Assembly: GCF_019464495.1 (NCBI RefSeq)
Contig: NZ_CP080492.1
Location: 2,666,001-2,730,000, forward strand
Direction of reading: 5' to 3'
DNA length: 64,000 nt
Origin: Leucobacter luti
GTDB lineage: Bacteria > Actinomycetota > Actinomycetes > Actinomycetales > Microbacteriaceae
This document shows positions 34,606 to 44,051 of this stretch, piece after piece. Position 1 is the stretch's first letter. Each line of letters starts with the position of its first letter. Both the position numbers and the translations under genes were made by a program. The notes below the pieces were generated by a model, which did no database searches, was not told the DNA's origin, and worked only from the letters and a program-made list of their open reading frames with translations.

Positions 34606-34683
34606 ATTATCGCGGGTTGCGCGAGCTGTGTGGTGCAGATCGACATATTCGAATGCGCTGATCAGGACTTCGCGTGGGATAAT
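34606..34683. promoter_or_regulatory. Divergent leaderless promoters (DUF445 and RND pump)
   Basis: GATAAT on the minus strand at 34611-34606 lies 6 nt before ATG 34599. GATAAT on the plus strand at 34678-34683 lies 7 nt before ATG 34691. The two genes share this 91-bp gap. Confidence 0.6.
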
Positions 34684-34690
34684 CAAGCTC

Positions 34691-37600
34691 ATGCACCTGC
34701 TCACGGCGCTCAGCCTGAAAAATCGTGCCCTGATTGCACTCGTAACGATTGTTGCGGCGGTGTTCGGGCTGTTGGGAGTCGGCTCGCTCAAGCAGGAGCT
34801 GATGCCCTCGGTTCAGTTCCCCGCGATCGCGGTCGTCACCACCTACCCGGGCGCATCGCCAGAGGTCGTCAACAAGGAGGTCTCCGGGCCGATCGAGACG
34901 GCACTGCGCGGCGTCCCGCAGTTGGAATCCTCGACGGCGACGTCGAGCACCGGCGCTTCGATGGTGCTGGCCCAGTTCACTTACGGCGTCGATATCGCGG
35001 CCACCGAGCAGAAGGTGGAGCGCGCGGTCAGCCGGATCAACCAGATGCTCCCAGAGGCTGCGGACACACAAGTGATGTCGGGCAGCATCGACGATTTCCC
35101 GGTGATCCAGATCGCTGTCACTCCAGCTGAGGGAGATACTCCTGAGGCGACCGCGAAGCTGGTCGAGCGGATCGCACTCCCAGAACTCGCGGACATCGAT
35201 GGGGTGCGTGATGCGCAGTTGTCCGGTGCTCGCCCCGACCGGATCACGATCGTCCCGAACGCTGAGGCACTCGCGGCGCAGGGTCTGACCCCACAGGTGA
35301 TCGCGGATACGCTGCAGCAGAGCGGCGTGCTGGTTGCTGCCGGATCCATCACTGAAGGGGATCAGACGCTCTCCGTGCAGGCGGGAAGCTCCGTGACCTC
35401 CGCCGAGGACATCGCCGCGCTCCCGGTCGCAATCAGCGCGGCCCAGTTGGCGGCGCAGCAGCAGGCGGCCGCTGAGCAGCAGGTTCCAGCCCGCCCCGGT
35501 GTCACCCCCGACGTCGAGGAGCCAGTCGCGCTCACACCCCTCACGATCGGTGAGCTTGCAACGGTGCAACTCGAACCGGGCCCGGTGCAGAGCATCTCCC
35601 GCGTTGACGGTGCCCCGGCGCTCACCATCGGCGTTACCAAGATGTCGGCAGCGAACACCGTTGATGTCTCGCACGCGGTGCAGGAGAAACTCACGAAGCT
35701 GCAAGATCAGCTTTCCGGCGCAAAACTCAGCATCATCTTTGACCAGGCACCCTACGTCGAGCAGTCCATCGAGACGCTGACCACGGAGGGTCTCCTCGGT
35801 CTCCTCTTCGCGGTGCTCGTGATCCTCGTGTTCCTGATGTCTGTGCGCGCCACGCTGGTGACCGCGATCTCGATCCCCACTTCGGTGCTGCTCACGTTTA
35901 TCGGGCTGAATTTCGCCGACTACACCCTGAACATGCTCACGCTGGGCGCGCTCACGATCTCGATCGGGCGCGTGGTCGACGACTCCATCGTCGTCATCGA
36001 GAACATCAAGCGACATCTTGTCTCCGACACGGATCGGAGCGCCACGATCGTTCGGGCGGTGCGCGAGGTGGCGGGTGCCATTACAGCGTCGACCATCACG
36101 ACGGTCGCGGTGTTCCTCCCCATGGCATTTGTTGCGGGTATGGTCGGTGAGCTGTTCCGGCCGTTCGCGTTCACGGTCACCATCGCGCTTGCAGCCTCGC
36201 TGCTCGTGTCTCTGACGATCGTGCCGGTGCTCGCCTACTGGTTCTTGAAGCCGGAGCGTTCAGGCCGCCGTGCGACCACAGTTTCCCAGAAGCCGGATCA
36301 GCCGACCAGGCTGCAGCGCTGGTACCGTCCGGTGATTGATTGGACGCTGCGTCGTCCCGCGGTCACGCTGCTTGTCTCTGCGCTCGTGTTCGGAGGAACG
36401 GTCGCCCTCGGTATGAGCCCGCTGCTGAAGACCAACTTCATGGGTGCGGACGAGCAGAACTCGGTTGGACTCGTGCAGACGCTCGCGCCCGGCACCAGCC
36501 TGGACGCGCAATTGGCTCAGGTCGAGCGGGTTGAGGGAGCCCTCGCCGAGGTGCCAGCTGTCGAGACTGTCCAAGTGACTGTCGGCAACGGAGGCGGCGG
36601 TATGGCCGCGATCTTCGGTGGAGGCGGCGATGGCGCTGTGAACTACTCGCTCACCACCGACCCTGATGCCAACCAGGAGCAGGCGCAGGACGCGATCCGA
36701 GCGGCTGTCGACTCACTGGAAGATGCCGGAGAGTTCTCGCTCGGCCAGTCGGGCGGGGGCGTGACGACGTCGAGCGCGATTGAGGTCAACGTGACCGCGC
36801 CGGATCAGGCGACCCTCGAGACGGCGAGCACCGCGGTGCTTGACGCCCTCTCCGAGCAGAAAGAATTGAAGCAGGTCGAGAGTGACCTCGGGCTGTCGCG
36901 TCCGTATCTGAGCATTACCGTGGATCGGGCCGCGGCGGCGGCGGCGGGGCTCACTGAGGCAGGTGTTGCAGGCCAGGTGGCGCAACAGATGCAGCCGCGT
37001 GAGATCGGGCAGATCACGCTCGATGCAGATACCACCTCGGTGTATCTCTCAGACGGGGTGGAGCCGACGGATCAGGCCAGTGTTGCCGCGCTTCCGATCC
37101 AGACCGCAGTCGGCCCGCAGACACTGGACACGCTCGCAACGATCGCGGTAGCCGATGGCCCCGTGACGATCCGCACGCAGGACAATGCGCGCATGGTGAC
37201 TGTATCCGCGCTATCCCTGGGAGACGACCTCAGCGCCGCAAGCGCTGCGGTGACGGCCGCGCTGGACACTGTCGAGCTGCCGGCTGGCGCAAGCGCCAGC
37301 ATTGGCGGTGTGATGACGCAGCAGTCTGAAGCGTTCGAGCAGCTCGGGATCGCTCTGCTTGCCGCGATCCTCATCGTGTACGTGGTGATGGTGGCGACGT
37401 TCCGGAGCCTGCTGCAGCCATTGTTGCTGCTGATCTCGGTCCCGTTCGCAGCAACCGGTGCAATCGTGCTCTTGGTGCTGACGGGGATCCCGCTCGGTGT
37501 CGCCTCCTTGATCGGGGTGCTCATGCTGATCGGCATCGTGGTGACGAACGCCATCGTGTTGATCGATCTCGTGAATCAATATCGTGAGAAGGGGGAGTCG

Positions 37601-39613
37601 CTCAAACATGCGGTGACCCACGGCGCGCTTCAGCGACTGCGGCCGATCGTGATGACCGCACTCGCAACGATTCTCGCGCTCACTCCGATGGCGCTTGGGA
37701 TCACCGGGAAGGGCGGCTTCATCTCGCAACCGCTCGCGGTGGTCGTCATCGGGGGGCTGCTGACCTCGACGATCATGACGCTGGTCGTGCTGCCGACGCT
37801 GTACTACGCGGTCGAGCGGCGCCGCGAGGGACGAGCGGACCGACGTGCGACACGCAAGCCGAAGCGCGGCGGCGACGATGCCGGGCTCGTGCTCGCTGGC
37901 TCGGGTCTCGTCGGAGCGGGCGCCACAGCTGGCGGTGCCGTGGGGGTGGCACCGTGGGAGACGGGTGGCCCGCTGCGCACCGACTCTTCTGTTCCAGCGC
38001 TGCCAGCGCAGTCCGACCCCCGTGACACATTCGAGCTTCCCACTCCGGTCTCTGCCGCTGGTGCTGAGGCGCACGCTGCGCACGGCCAGAATTTGGCGCA
38101 TGAGCCTGCGCTCGATCACAGTCTTGGAGCTGAGCCTGAGTGGGAGTTCGACCGTGATCAGACACCGAACACGGATCAGGATCCCTACGCCGATCAGGTT
38201 TCGTACGCCGATCAGGATCCGTACGCGGCACAGGATTCGTACGCCGGGGTGAGTTCGGGGCAGGATCAGGATCAGGATGCAGGCGATGCAGGCGATGCTC
38301 AGGAGCCTGGTCCGGGTCAGGAATTCAGCTCCGAGTTTGATCGTGAGATCAGTGCCGCCCTCGACCCAGAGCACGGCGTCGGAACGGCGCAGGAACCAGT
38401 GCTCGCCCCTGAACTCGCGGCAAAACTCTTTGGTGAGCCGGACGCCGCGTCTGAGTCGGAGGCGTTGAGCGCGCACGAGCGCGGGTCGGAGCCGGATGAC
38501 GGCACCGAGGGCGCAGCCGAACCCGCCGCTCTCGTATTGCCGGAGCCGCCAGCCGCCGCTGCACCCGAGGTTCCTGCAACGGCGCAGGGCGAAGCCGCGG
38601 AGGGTGAACGTGCCGAGGCTGAACGCGCCGAGGTGGCGCGCGCTGCAGCTGCTGCAGAGGCTGAGATTCTCGCTGCGACCGCGGCTGCTGAGGCTGCGGC
38701 TGATGCGGCTGATGCGGCTGCGGCTGATACGGCTGCGGCGGAAGCCGAGGCCAGTGCGGTCGCGGCGGATGCGGCTGCGGCGCAGGCTGCGGCGGAAGCC
38801 GAGGCCGCCCGGCACCAGTCGATTCGTGAAGCGCTCATGCGCGCGGGCCTCGCAGCACCGGAAACGTCCGGCGCGGCTGCGGCTGAATTGGCGGAGCCTG
38901 AGCGGCCCGTGACCCGAGAAATGGGTCCGGACACTCGGCAGATGTCGATCAGTCTCTCCGAACTGGGATTCACCGGAGACGATAATCCCCTCGACCCGAG
39001 CGCGACCCCGCACAGCGAGGTCGACGTCGCGGCTCATGCGGACGACTCCGCACAGGACGACGATGCGGCCCTCGGGGCTGCGCCGTCCCACGGACGTGCC
39101 CCCGCAGCGGATGCGATTCCCACGGAGCAGTCTCAGGCACCAGCTTCAGAGTTGGAGCCAGCGCCGGAATCACCCGCAGAGCCAGCTCCTGACTTCACCG
39201 CAGAGTCGGCCCCCGAAGCAGCGCAGGGTCCCGCCTCAGCAACGATCCCGCTATTCCTTCCCCCTCATACGGAGGACGCCGCACTGCGATCCGAGCACGG
39301 TGCCGAACAGGGCGCAGCGCACGCAACGGGGCCCGATTCTGCGCTCGAGCCTGAATCAACGAAATCCCGCGACGCAGCGCTCGAAACCGAATCAACGGTT
39401 GGCAGCCAGCAGGACGCTGACGCAGAGCCCGTTGCTCCCGCACCGCCGATCACGGGAGAACTCAACTGGGAGCAGCTACTCTGGCAAGCGACGCAGGAGG
39501 TCGACGAGGAAGACTCGGACGCCCCCTCGGACGCGGCAGGCGAGGCCGACGCGGACCACACCCACACGGGGGACGACACGCACGATGTCGACCCGCACAC
39601 TGACGAACGGTAA
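34691..39613 (+). CDS. RND-family efflux transporter with about 590-residue disordered C-terminal extension
   Basis: The 1640-residue protein is a resistance-nodulation-division exporter. It opens MHLLTALSLKNRALIALVTI and has twelve TM helices, two periplasmic-type porter loops and the proton-relay Asp pair in GRVVDDSIVVIEN near residue 430. The second half holds TFRSLLQPLLLLISVPFAA and GIVVTNAIVLIDLVNQYREKG. The transport part ends near residue 1046 (YYAVERRREG). The remaining 590 residues are acidic and low complexity: YADQ/DPYA repeats, an Ala/Glu-rich helix near 1315-1380 and a final ELNWEQLLWQATQEVD motif. ATG 34691 follows GATAAT by 7 nt. The next gene starts 3 bp after its stop. Confidence 0.9.
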   Translation: MHLLTALSLKNRALIALVTIVAAVFGLLGVGSLKQELMPSVQFPAIAVVTTYPGASPEVVNKEVSGPIETALRGVPQLESSTATSSTGASMVLAQFTYGVDIAATEQKVERAVSRINQMLPEAADTQVMSGSIDDFPVIQIAVTPAEGDTPEATAKLVERIALPELADIDGVRDAQLSGARPDRITIVPNAEALAAQGLTPQVIADTLQQSGVLVAAGSITEGDQTLSVQAGSSVTSAEDIAALPVAISAAQLAAQQQAAAEQQVPARPGVTPDVEEPVALTPLTIGELATVQLEPGPVQSISRVDGAPALTIGVTKMSAANTVDVSHAVQEKLTKLQDQLSGAKLSIIFDQAPYVEQSIETLTTEGLLGLLFAVLVILVFLMSVRATLVTAISIPTSVLLTFIGLNFADYTLNMLTLGALTISIGRVVDDSIVVIENIKRHLVSDTDRSATIVRAVREVAGAITASTITTVAVFLPMAFVAGMVGELFRPFAFTVTIALAASLLVSLTIVPVLAYWFLKPERSGRRATTVSQKPDQPTRLQRWYRPVIDWTLRRPAVTLLVSALVFGGTVALGMSPLLKTNFMGADEQNSVGLVQTLAPGTSLDAQLAQVERVEGALAEVPAVETVQVTVGNGGGGMAAIFGGGGDGAVNYSLTTDPDANQEQAQDAIRAAVDSLEDAGEFSLGQSGGGVTTSSAIEVNVTAPDQATLETASTAVLDALSEQKELKQVESDLGLSRPYLSITVDRAAAAAAGLTEAGVAGQVAQQMQPREIGQITLDADTTSVYLSDGVEPTDQASVAALPIQTAVGPQTLDTLATIAVADGPVTIRTQDNARMVTVSALSLGDDLSAASAAVTAALDTVELPAGASASIGGVMTQQSEAFEQLGIALLAAILIVYVVMVATFRSLLQPLLLLISVPFAATGAIVLLVLTGIPLGVASLIGVLMLIGIVVTNAIVLIDLVNQYREKGESLKHAVTHGALQRLRPIVMTALATILALTPMALGITGKGGFISQPLAVVVIGGLLTSTIMTLVVLPTLYYAVERRREGRADRRATRKPKRGGDDAGLVLAGSGLVGAGATAGGAVGVAPWETGGPLRTDSSVPALPAQSDPRDTFELPTPVSAAGAEAHAAHGQNLAHEPALDHSLGAEPEWEFDRDQTPNTDQDPYADQVSYADQDPYAAQDSYAGVSSGQDQDQDAGDAGDAQEPGPGQEFSSEFDREISAALDPEHGVGTAQEPVLAPELAAKLFGEPDAASESEALSAHERGSEPDDGTEGAAEPAALVLPEPPAAAAPEVPATAQGEAAEGERAEAERAEVARAAAAAEAEILAATAAAEAAADAADAAAADTAAAEAEASAVAADAAAAQAAAEAEAARHQSIREALMRAGLAAPETSGAAAAELAEPERPVTREMGPDTRQMSISLSELGFTGDDNPLDPSATPHSEVDVAAHADDSAQDDDAALGAAPSHGRAPAADAIPTEQSQAPASELEPAPESPAEPAPDFTAESAPEAAQGPASATIPLFLPPHTEDAALRSEHGAEQGAAHATGPDSALEPESTKSRDAALETESTVGSQQDADAEPVAPAPPITGELNWEQLLWQATQEVDEEDSDAPSDAAGEADADHTHTGDDTHDVDPHTDER

Positions 39614-39615
39614 TC

Positions 39616-41264
39616 ATGGCGCAGAAAGGACGGCGGGGCTTCAAGGCACCGGCGAACTACGAACCGGGGCGGAAGCCCTCCGGGCGGAAGTTCCACGGCG
39701 GTGCACGGCCCGGCGCAGCTGAGCCTGGACGCGGCGGTCGGGCTGATGCAGGCGGTACGAAGCGTGACCGGGAAGAGACCCAGCGGTCAGCACCGGGGAT
39801 CGGCGCGACCAGAACCGCGAACAACGGTCCACACGTGGCGAACGCCAGGGCCGCGATCAGCGCACCGAGCGAGCGGGGCGTCCGGAGCGCCATGATCGGG
39901 CAGGCCGCGACTCCCGGGTGGACGGCTCGACTCGCGATGCGAATGCGCCTCGCGGCGCACGGACTGCGCACCGCGAGAAGCTGGGCCCCGACACCCCGCT
40001 CGCCCGGCTCGAAGCCACCATCACCACGGCCGCGGACGCTGCAGGCAAGACATTCGGCGACCTCGGTCTTGGCGGCAACATTGTTCGTGTCCTGGGGGAG
40101 CTGGGAGCCGAGCAGCCGTTCCCGATTCAGGTCGCGACGATCCCTGACACGATCGCCGGCCGCGATATCCTGGGCCGAGCTCGCACGGGATCGGGGAAGA
40201 CGATCGCGTTCGGTGCGGCGCTCGTTGAACGCATGCTGAAGCTCAAAGCAGAGGGTGCGTTCGGAGCGAAGCCTGGTGGCAAAGCAGCGAAGACGCCTCG
40301 CGGCGTCCGCGTGCAGCACCGGCCAACGCGAAACCCACGCGCATTGATCCTCGCCCCCACTCGTGAGCTGGCGCTCCAGATCGACCGCACGATCCAGCCG
40401 ATCGCCCGCTCAGTGGGGTTCTATACGGCGCAGATGGTGGGTGGGATCCCGATCGATCCGCAGATTCACGCGCTGGAGCGCGGCGTTGACATCGTGATTG
40501 GGACCCCCGGCCGCGTGCAGGACCTGGTGAACCGACGCAAACTAGATCTCCGTGAGGTGCTTGTCACCGTGCTCGACGAGGCTGATCACATGTGTGATCT
40601 CGGCTTCCTGGAACCCGTGCAGCAAGTGCTTCGCGAGACCGAGCGGGGTGGGCAGCGGCTGTTGTTCTCCGCGACGCTCGACAGCGGTGTCTCAGAGCTC
40701 GTGCGTGAGTTCCTGAACGATCCCGCAGTGCACGAGGCCGAGGCTGAGGCTGACGGAAAGATCCGTCACCGCGTCCATGTGGTGCAGCGCGATCACAAAG
40801 ATCAGGCATTGATCCGGCTCGCCAAGACTCCGGGGCGCGTGTTGATCTTCTGCCGCACTCGCGCGTATGCCGAGCAGGTGGCCGACATGTTGGCAGATGC
40901 TGGGCTGAACGTCGCTGCACTGCACGGCGATCTCAGCCAGACGCGCCGCGAGCGCAATCTCGCGCAGTTTGCCTCGGGGAAGAAGCCAGTGCTGGTCGCC
41001 ACGGACGTCGCTGCGCGCGGCATCCACGTTGATGATGTCGACCTCGTGCTTCAGGCCGATCCACCGAACGACTTCAAAACCTACCTGCACCGCGCGGGGC
41101 GCACCGGTCGCGCTGGTCGCGACGGGCTCGTCGTCACCGTGATTCCGCATGCGCGGCAGGAGCGCACGCGCGAGATGCTGGAACACGCGGCTGTGACACC
41201 CGAGACCTTTGCTGAGTGGATCCCGAAGGGTGCTGCCCCGAACAAGAAGCCGCGCGGACGGTAG
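39616..41264 (+). pseudogene. DEAD-box RNA helicase, frameshifted in its N-terminal tail
   Basis: ATG 39616 opens a basic tail MAQKGRRGFKAPANYEPGRK. The helicase core lies in another frame: from about 39795 that frame reads a basic DRRDQNREQR tail and then the core to 41264. Core motifs are Q-motif FPIQVATIP, motif I ARTGSGKT, APTRELALQ, TPGRVQDL, motif II DEADHM, SAT, and motif VI HRAGRTGRAGR. Adding one G in the GGGG run at 39795-39798 joins the two parts into 549 residues, which matches the family. As given it would be broken, unless GTG 39918 is used, which yields a 448-residue protein with a complete core. Likely a sequence error. It starts 3 bp after the RND gene stop. Confidence 0.85.
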
Positions 41265-41286
41265 CTCACCCGGTCTCGTCAGTGCC

Positions 41287-41326
41287 GGAACCCTCTAGTG
41301 CATGTAGGTCAAACTTAGAGGGTTCC
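41287..41326 (+). terminator. Inverted repeat after the DEAD-box gene
   Basis: GGAACCCTCTA (41287-41297) and TAGAGGGTTCC (41316-41326) form a perfect 11-bp stem with an 18-nt loop; no T run follows. Confidence 0.55.
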
Positions 41327-41379
41327 TACAGCGAGTTCGGGGTGGGCTCGGCCCTCATTGTGGACAGGGATCGGCTCAG

Positions 41380-41444
41380 TTGTGAGCGCCAGTAGTCCGG
41401 CCTAATCTGGCATCACGCTTGCAGGATCGCCGTCGTGATCCTGC
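41380..41444 (+). promoter_or_regulatory. Promoter with inverted-repeat operator for the acyl-CoA oxidase gene
   Basis: TTGTGA (41380-41385) and TAATCT (41403-41408) are 17 bp apart. Downstream, GCAGGATC (41421-41428) and GATCCTGC (41437-41444) form an 8-bp inverted repeat between the start point and the ribosome site, a usual place for a repressor. Confidence 0.5.
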
Positions 41445-41466
41445 GTGTCACGCCGAAGGAGCCTCG

Positions 41467-43560
41467 ATGAGCGACACCACCTCACAGCCGGAACCCCGTA
41501 TCAAGGTCGATGCCGTCAGCGATGCGCTGCTCGGGAAATGGAAGAAGGAACGGCTCGAATCGCGTGCACTTGCTGCTGACCCGCGGCTCCACACGATCAA
41601 CGGCCAATCCATGGACGAGCATCGGGCCCGCGTGATGGAGCAGCTCGGGATTCTCGTGGAACACGGTGCGATTCAGCGCGCGTATCCCGGCGACCTTGGC
41701 GGCAGCGACAACCACGGTGGTAATATCGCTGCGTTCCAGGAACTGGTGCTCGCGGATCCTTCACTGCAGATCAAAAGCGGAGTGCAGTGGGGGCTGTTTG
41801 GTGCAGCGATCTTGCATCTCGGTACCCGCCCCCACCATGAGCAATGGCTCCCGGACGTCATGAGCCTGAAACTGCCGGGCGCGTTCGCGATGACCGAGAT
41901 CGGGCACGGTTCAGACGTTGCCTCCGTCGGCACCACGGCCACCTACGATCCGGAGACCGAAGAGTTTGAGATTCACACCCCCTTTACTGGGGCGTGGAAG
42001 GAGTTCCTGGGGAACGCGGCGCTCCACGGCCAGGCTGCTGTGGTGTTCGCGCAGCTCATCACACGCGGTGTCAACCATGGCGTACACGCCTTCTTCGTGC
42101 CGATCCGCACTCCGCAGGGAGACCTGCTGCCAGGAGTGGGGGCTGAGGATGACGGCGTCAAGGGCGGGCTGAACGGTATTGATAACGGCCGGCTGCACTT
42201 TTCGCACGTGCGCATCCCGCGCACGAATCTCCTGAACCGCTACGGCGATGTCGCGGCCGATGGCACGTACTCCTCGTCAATCGAGAGCCCGGGCCGCCGC
42301 TTCTTCACGATGATCGGCACGCTGGTGCAGGGGCGCGTCTCGCTGGACGGTTCGGCGGTGCGCGCGATGCAGGCTGCCCTTGCCATCGCGATCCGGTACG
42401 GCTCTGAGCGCCGGCAGTTCCCCGGGGCATCCGGCCGCGAGACCGTGCTGCTCGACTATGGCCAGCACCAGCGGCGTCTCATTCCACGTCTCGCGCAGAC
42501 CTATGCGATGGCGTTCGCGGATGAGCGACTGCTCACCGTCTTTGACGAAGTGTTCTCCGGTGTGGGAGACACTGATGAGAACCGCGAAGACCTGGAAACG
42601 CTCGCCGCGGCATTCAAGCCGCTGTCGACCTGGGCCGCACTCGACACCCTGCAAGAGGCTCGCGAGGCCTGTGGCGGGGCTGGATTCATTGCGAAGAATC
42701 GACTCGTGGGGCTTCGCGCAGATCTCGACATCTATGTCACCTTCGAAGGCGACAACAATGTGCTCTTGCAACTGGTGGGCAAGCGGCTCCTCACCGATTA
42801 CGCGAAGCAGTTTGCGGGCGGAGACAAGGCTGCGCTCGCGAAGGCTGCGGCAAGTCAGCTCGGCGACCGCGTGAGCCGCTTTGGGCTGCGCCAGCTCGGA
42901 CAGAGCATCGCTGATCTCGGCCGCGTGTCGCGCTCAGTGGAGAGCATGCGGTCACCCGAGTCGCAGCGTGAGCTCCTCACGGACCGCGTTGAGACTATGG
43001 TCTCGGAGATCGCCGTCGCGCTGCGTGACGCGACGAAGAACGTCCCCAAGAGCGATGCGCGGGGCCGGGCCGCCGCGAACGAGGACGCGTTTAACGCCCA
43101 ACAGCACAAGCTGATCGAGGCTGCGCGCGCGCATGCCGAGTTGCTGCAGTGGGAAGCCTTTACCGACGGGATTGCACAGATTTCGGATCCCGGTTCGAAG
43201 CAAGTGCTGACTTGGCTGCGAGACCTGTTCGGCCTCGGCTTGATTGAGCGGAACGCTGCCTGGTACCTCCTGCAGGGCCGGATCTCAGGTCAGCGCGCCG
43301 AGGCCGTTACGGCCTATATCGACCGGCTGATCGGCCGCCTCCGAGGCCACGCGCTCGACCTCGTTGACGCGTTCGGATTGACGCCCGAAACGCTCCGCGC
43401 CGAGATCGCGACCGGCATCGAGGCCGAGCGCCAGGACGAAGCTCACGCCTATGTGGAAGCTGCACAGGCAGCTGGCACCTGGCCCGTGCACGAGAAAGAA
43501 CTGCGCAAGCGGGCCCAGCAGGAGGAGCGCGCACGTCAGCGCGCCAGCGCTACGGTGTAG
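41467..43560 (+). CDS. Acyl-CoA oxidase
   Basis: The 697-residue flavoprotein belongs to the acyl-CoA oxidase branch of the acyl-CoA dehydrogenase family, which oxidises acyl-CoA in the first step of beta-oxidation and passes electrons to oxygen. Segments are GAFAMTEIGHGSDVASVGTTA (FAD/substrate loop near residue 145), WKEFLGNAALHGQAAVVFAQL, YGSERRQFP, CGGAGFIAKNRLVGLRADLDIYVTFEGDN with the catalytic Glu region, and a C-terminal ACOX domain to about 690. Length matches ACOX. The start has AAGGAG 6 nt upstream. It has its own promoter and lies alone. Substrate chain length is unknown. Confidence 0.93.
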   Translation: MSDTTSQPEPRIKVDAVSDALLGKWKKERLESRALAADPRLHTINGQSMDEHRARVMEQLGILVEHGAIQRAYPGDLGGSDNHGGNIAAFQELVLADPSLQIKSGVQWGLFGAAILHLGTRPHHEQWLPDVMSLKLPGAFAMTEIGHGSDVASVGTTATYDPETEEFEIHTPFTGAWKEFLGNAALHGQAAVVFAQLITRGVNHGVHAFFVPIRTPQGDLLPGVGAEDDGVKGGLNGIDNGRLHFSHVRIPRTNLLNRYGDVAADGTYSSSIESPGRRFFTMIGTLVQGRVSLDGSAVRAMQAALAIAIRYGSERRQFPGASGRETVLLDYGQHQRRLIPRLAQTYAMAFADERLLTVFDEVFSGVGDTDENREDLETLAAAFKPLSTWAALDTLQEAREACGGAGFIAKNRLVGLRADLDIYVTFEGDNNVLLQLVGKRLLTDYAKQFAGGDKAALAKAAASQLGDRVSRFGLRQLGQSIADLGRVSRSVESMRSPESQRELLTDRVETMVSEIAVALRDATKNVPKSDARGRAAANEDAFNAQQHKLIEAARAHAELLQWEAFTDGIAQISDPGSKQVLTWLRDLFGLGLIERNAAWYLLQGRISGQRAEAVTAYIDRLIGRLRGHALDLVDAFGLTPETLRAEIATGIEAERQDEAHAYVEAAQAAGTWPVHEKELRKRAQQEERARQRASATV

Positions 43561-43647
43561 CGCGAGGGTCGCTGGGGGCACGGTGGTGGACCCGGGAGCG
43601 TGCGTGTTGAGCTCGTGGGGGCGTAGTGCCTTGCGCCTGGTGGGGTT

Positions 43648-43731
43648 CGTGCCTCGTGCCTGATTCCTGATTCCTCGTGTCTCGTGCCTCGTGCCTGGTG
43701 CCTGGTGCCTGGTGCCTCGTGTCTCGTGCCT
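43648..43731. repeat. Heptamer tandem repeat CGTGCCT/GGTGCCT x 12
   Basis: Twelve 7-bp units (CGTGCCT, GGTGCCT, GATTCCT, CGTGTCT) run without gaps. It opens the 491-bp noncoding gap 43561-44051. Confidence 0.92.
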
Positions 43732-43756
43732 GCACCTGCGCGCAGGCGGAAGCACG

Positions 43757-43792
43757 CGGGCAGGCCCGGGTCTCAGGGCCCGGGCCTGCCCG
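43757..43792 (+). terminator. Perfect 14-bp inverted repeat
   Basis: CGGGCAGGCCCGGG (43757-43770) and CCCGGGCCTGCCCG (43779-43792) flank an 8-nt loop. No T tract follows. It is probably the end of the acyl-CoA oxidase transcript. Confidence 0.55.
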
Positions 43793-44051
43793 TGTGTCGG
43801 GGCTGTTCGCTGCACCAGGGCATCCTCGCGTGTGCAGCGCCCTGCACTTCGAGGAGCTGCCACGCGCGCACGCGAACCCCTCGTGTGAGCGCGCGTGGCT
43901 GGAATGACACGTCTATTCAGCCACTCGCGCTCACACCAGCGTGGGAAACGCGTGCGCGCACGAGCCCGCCTCGCTCGGACCCACGAACTCGCCTATGAGC
44001 GGGCTCAATCCAGCACCTCGGAGAGCCCTGCGAGGTATTAGAGTGAGCGGT

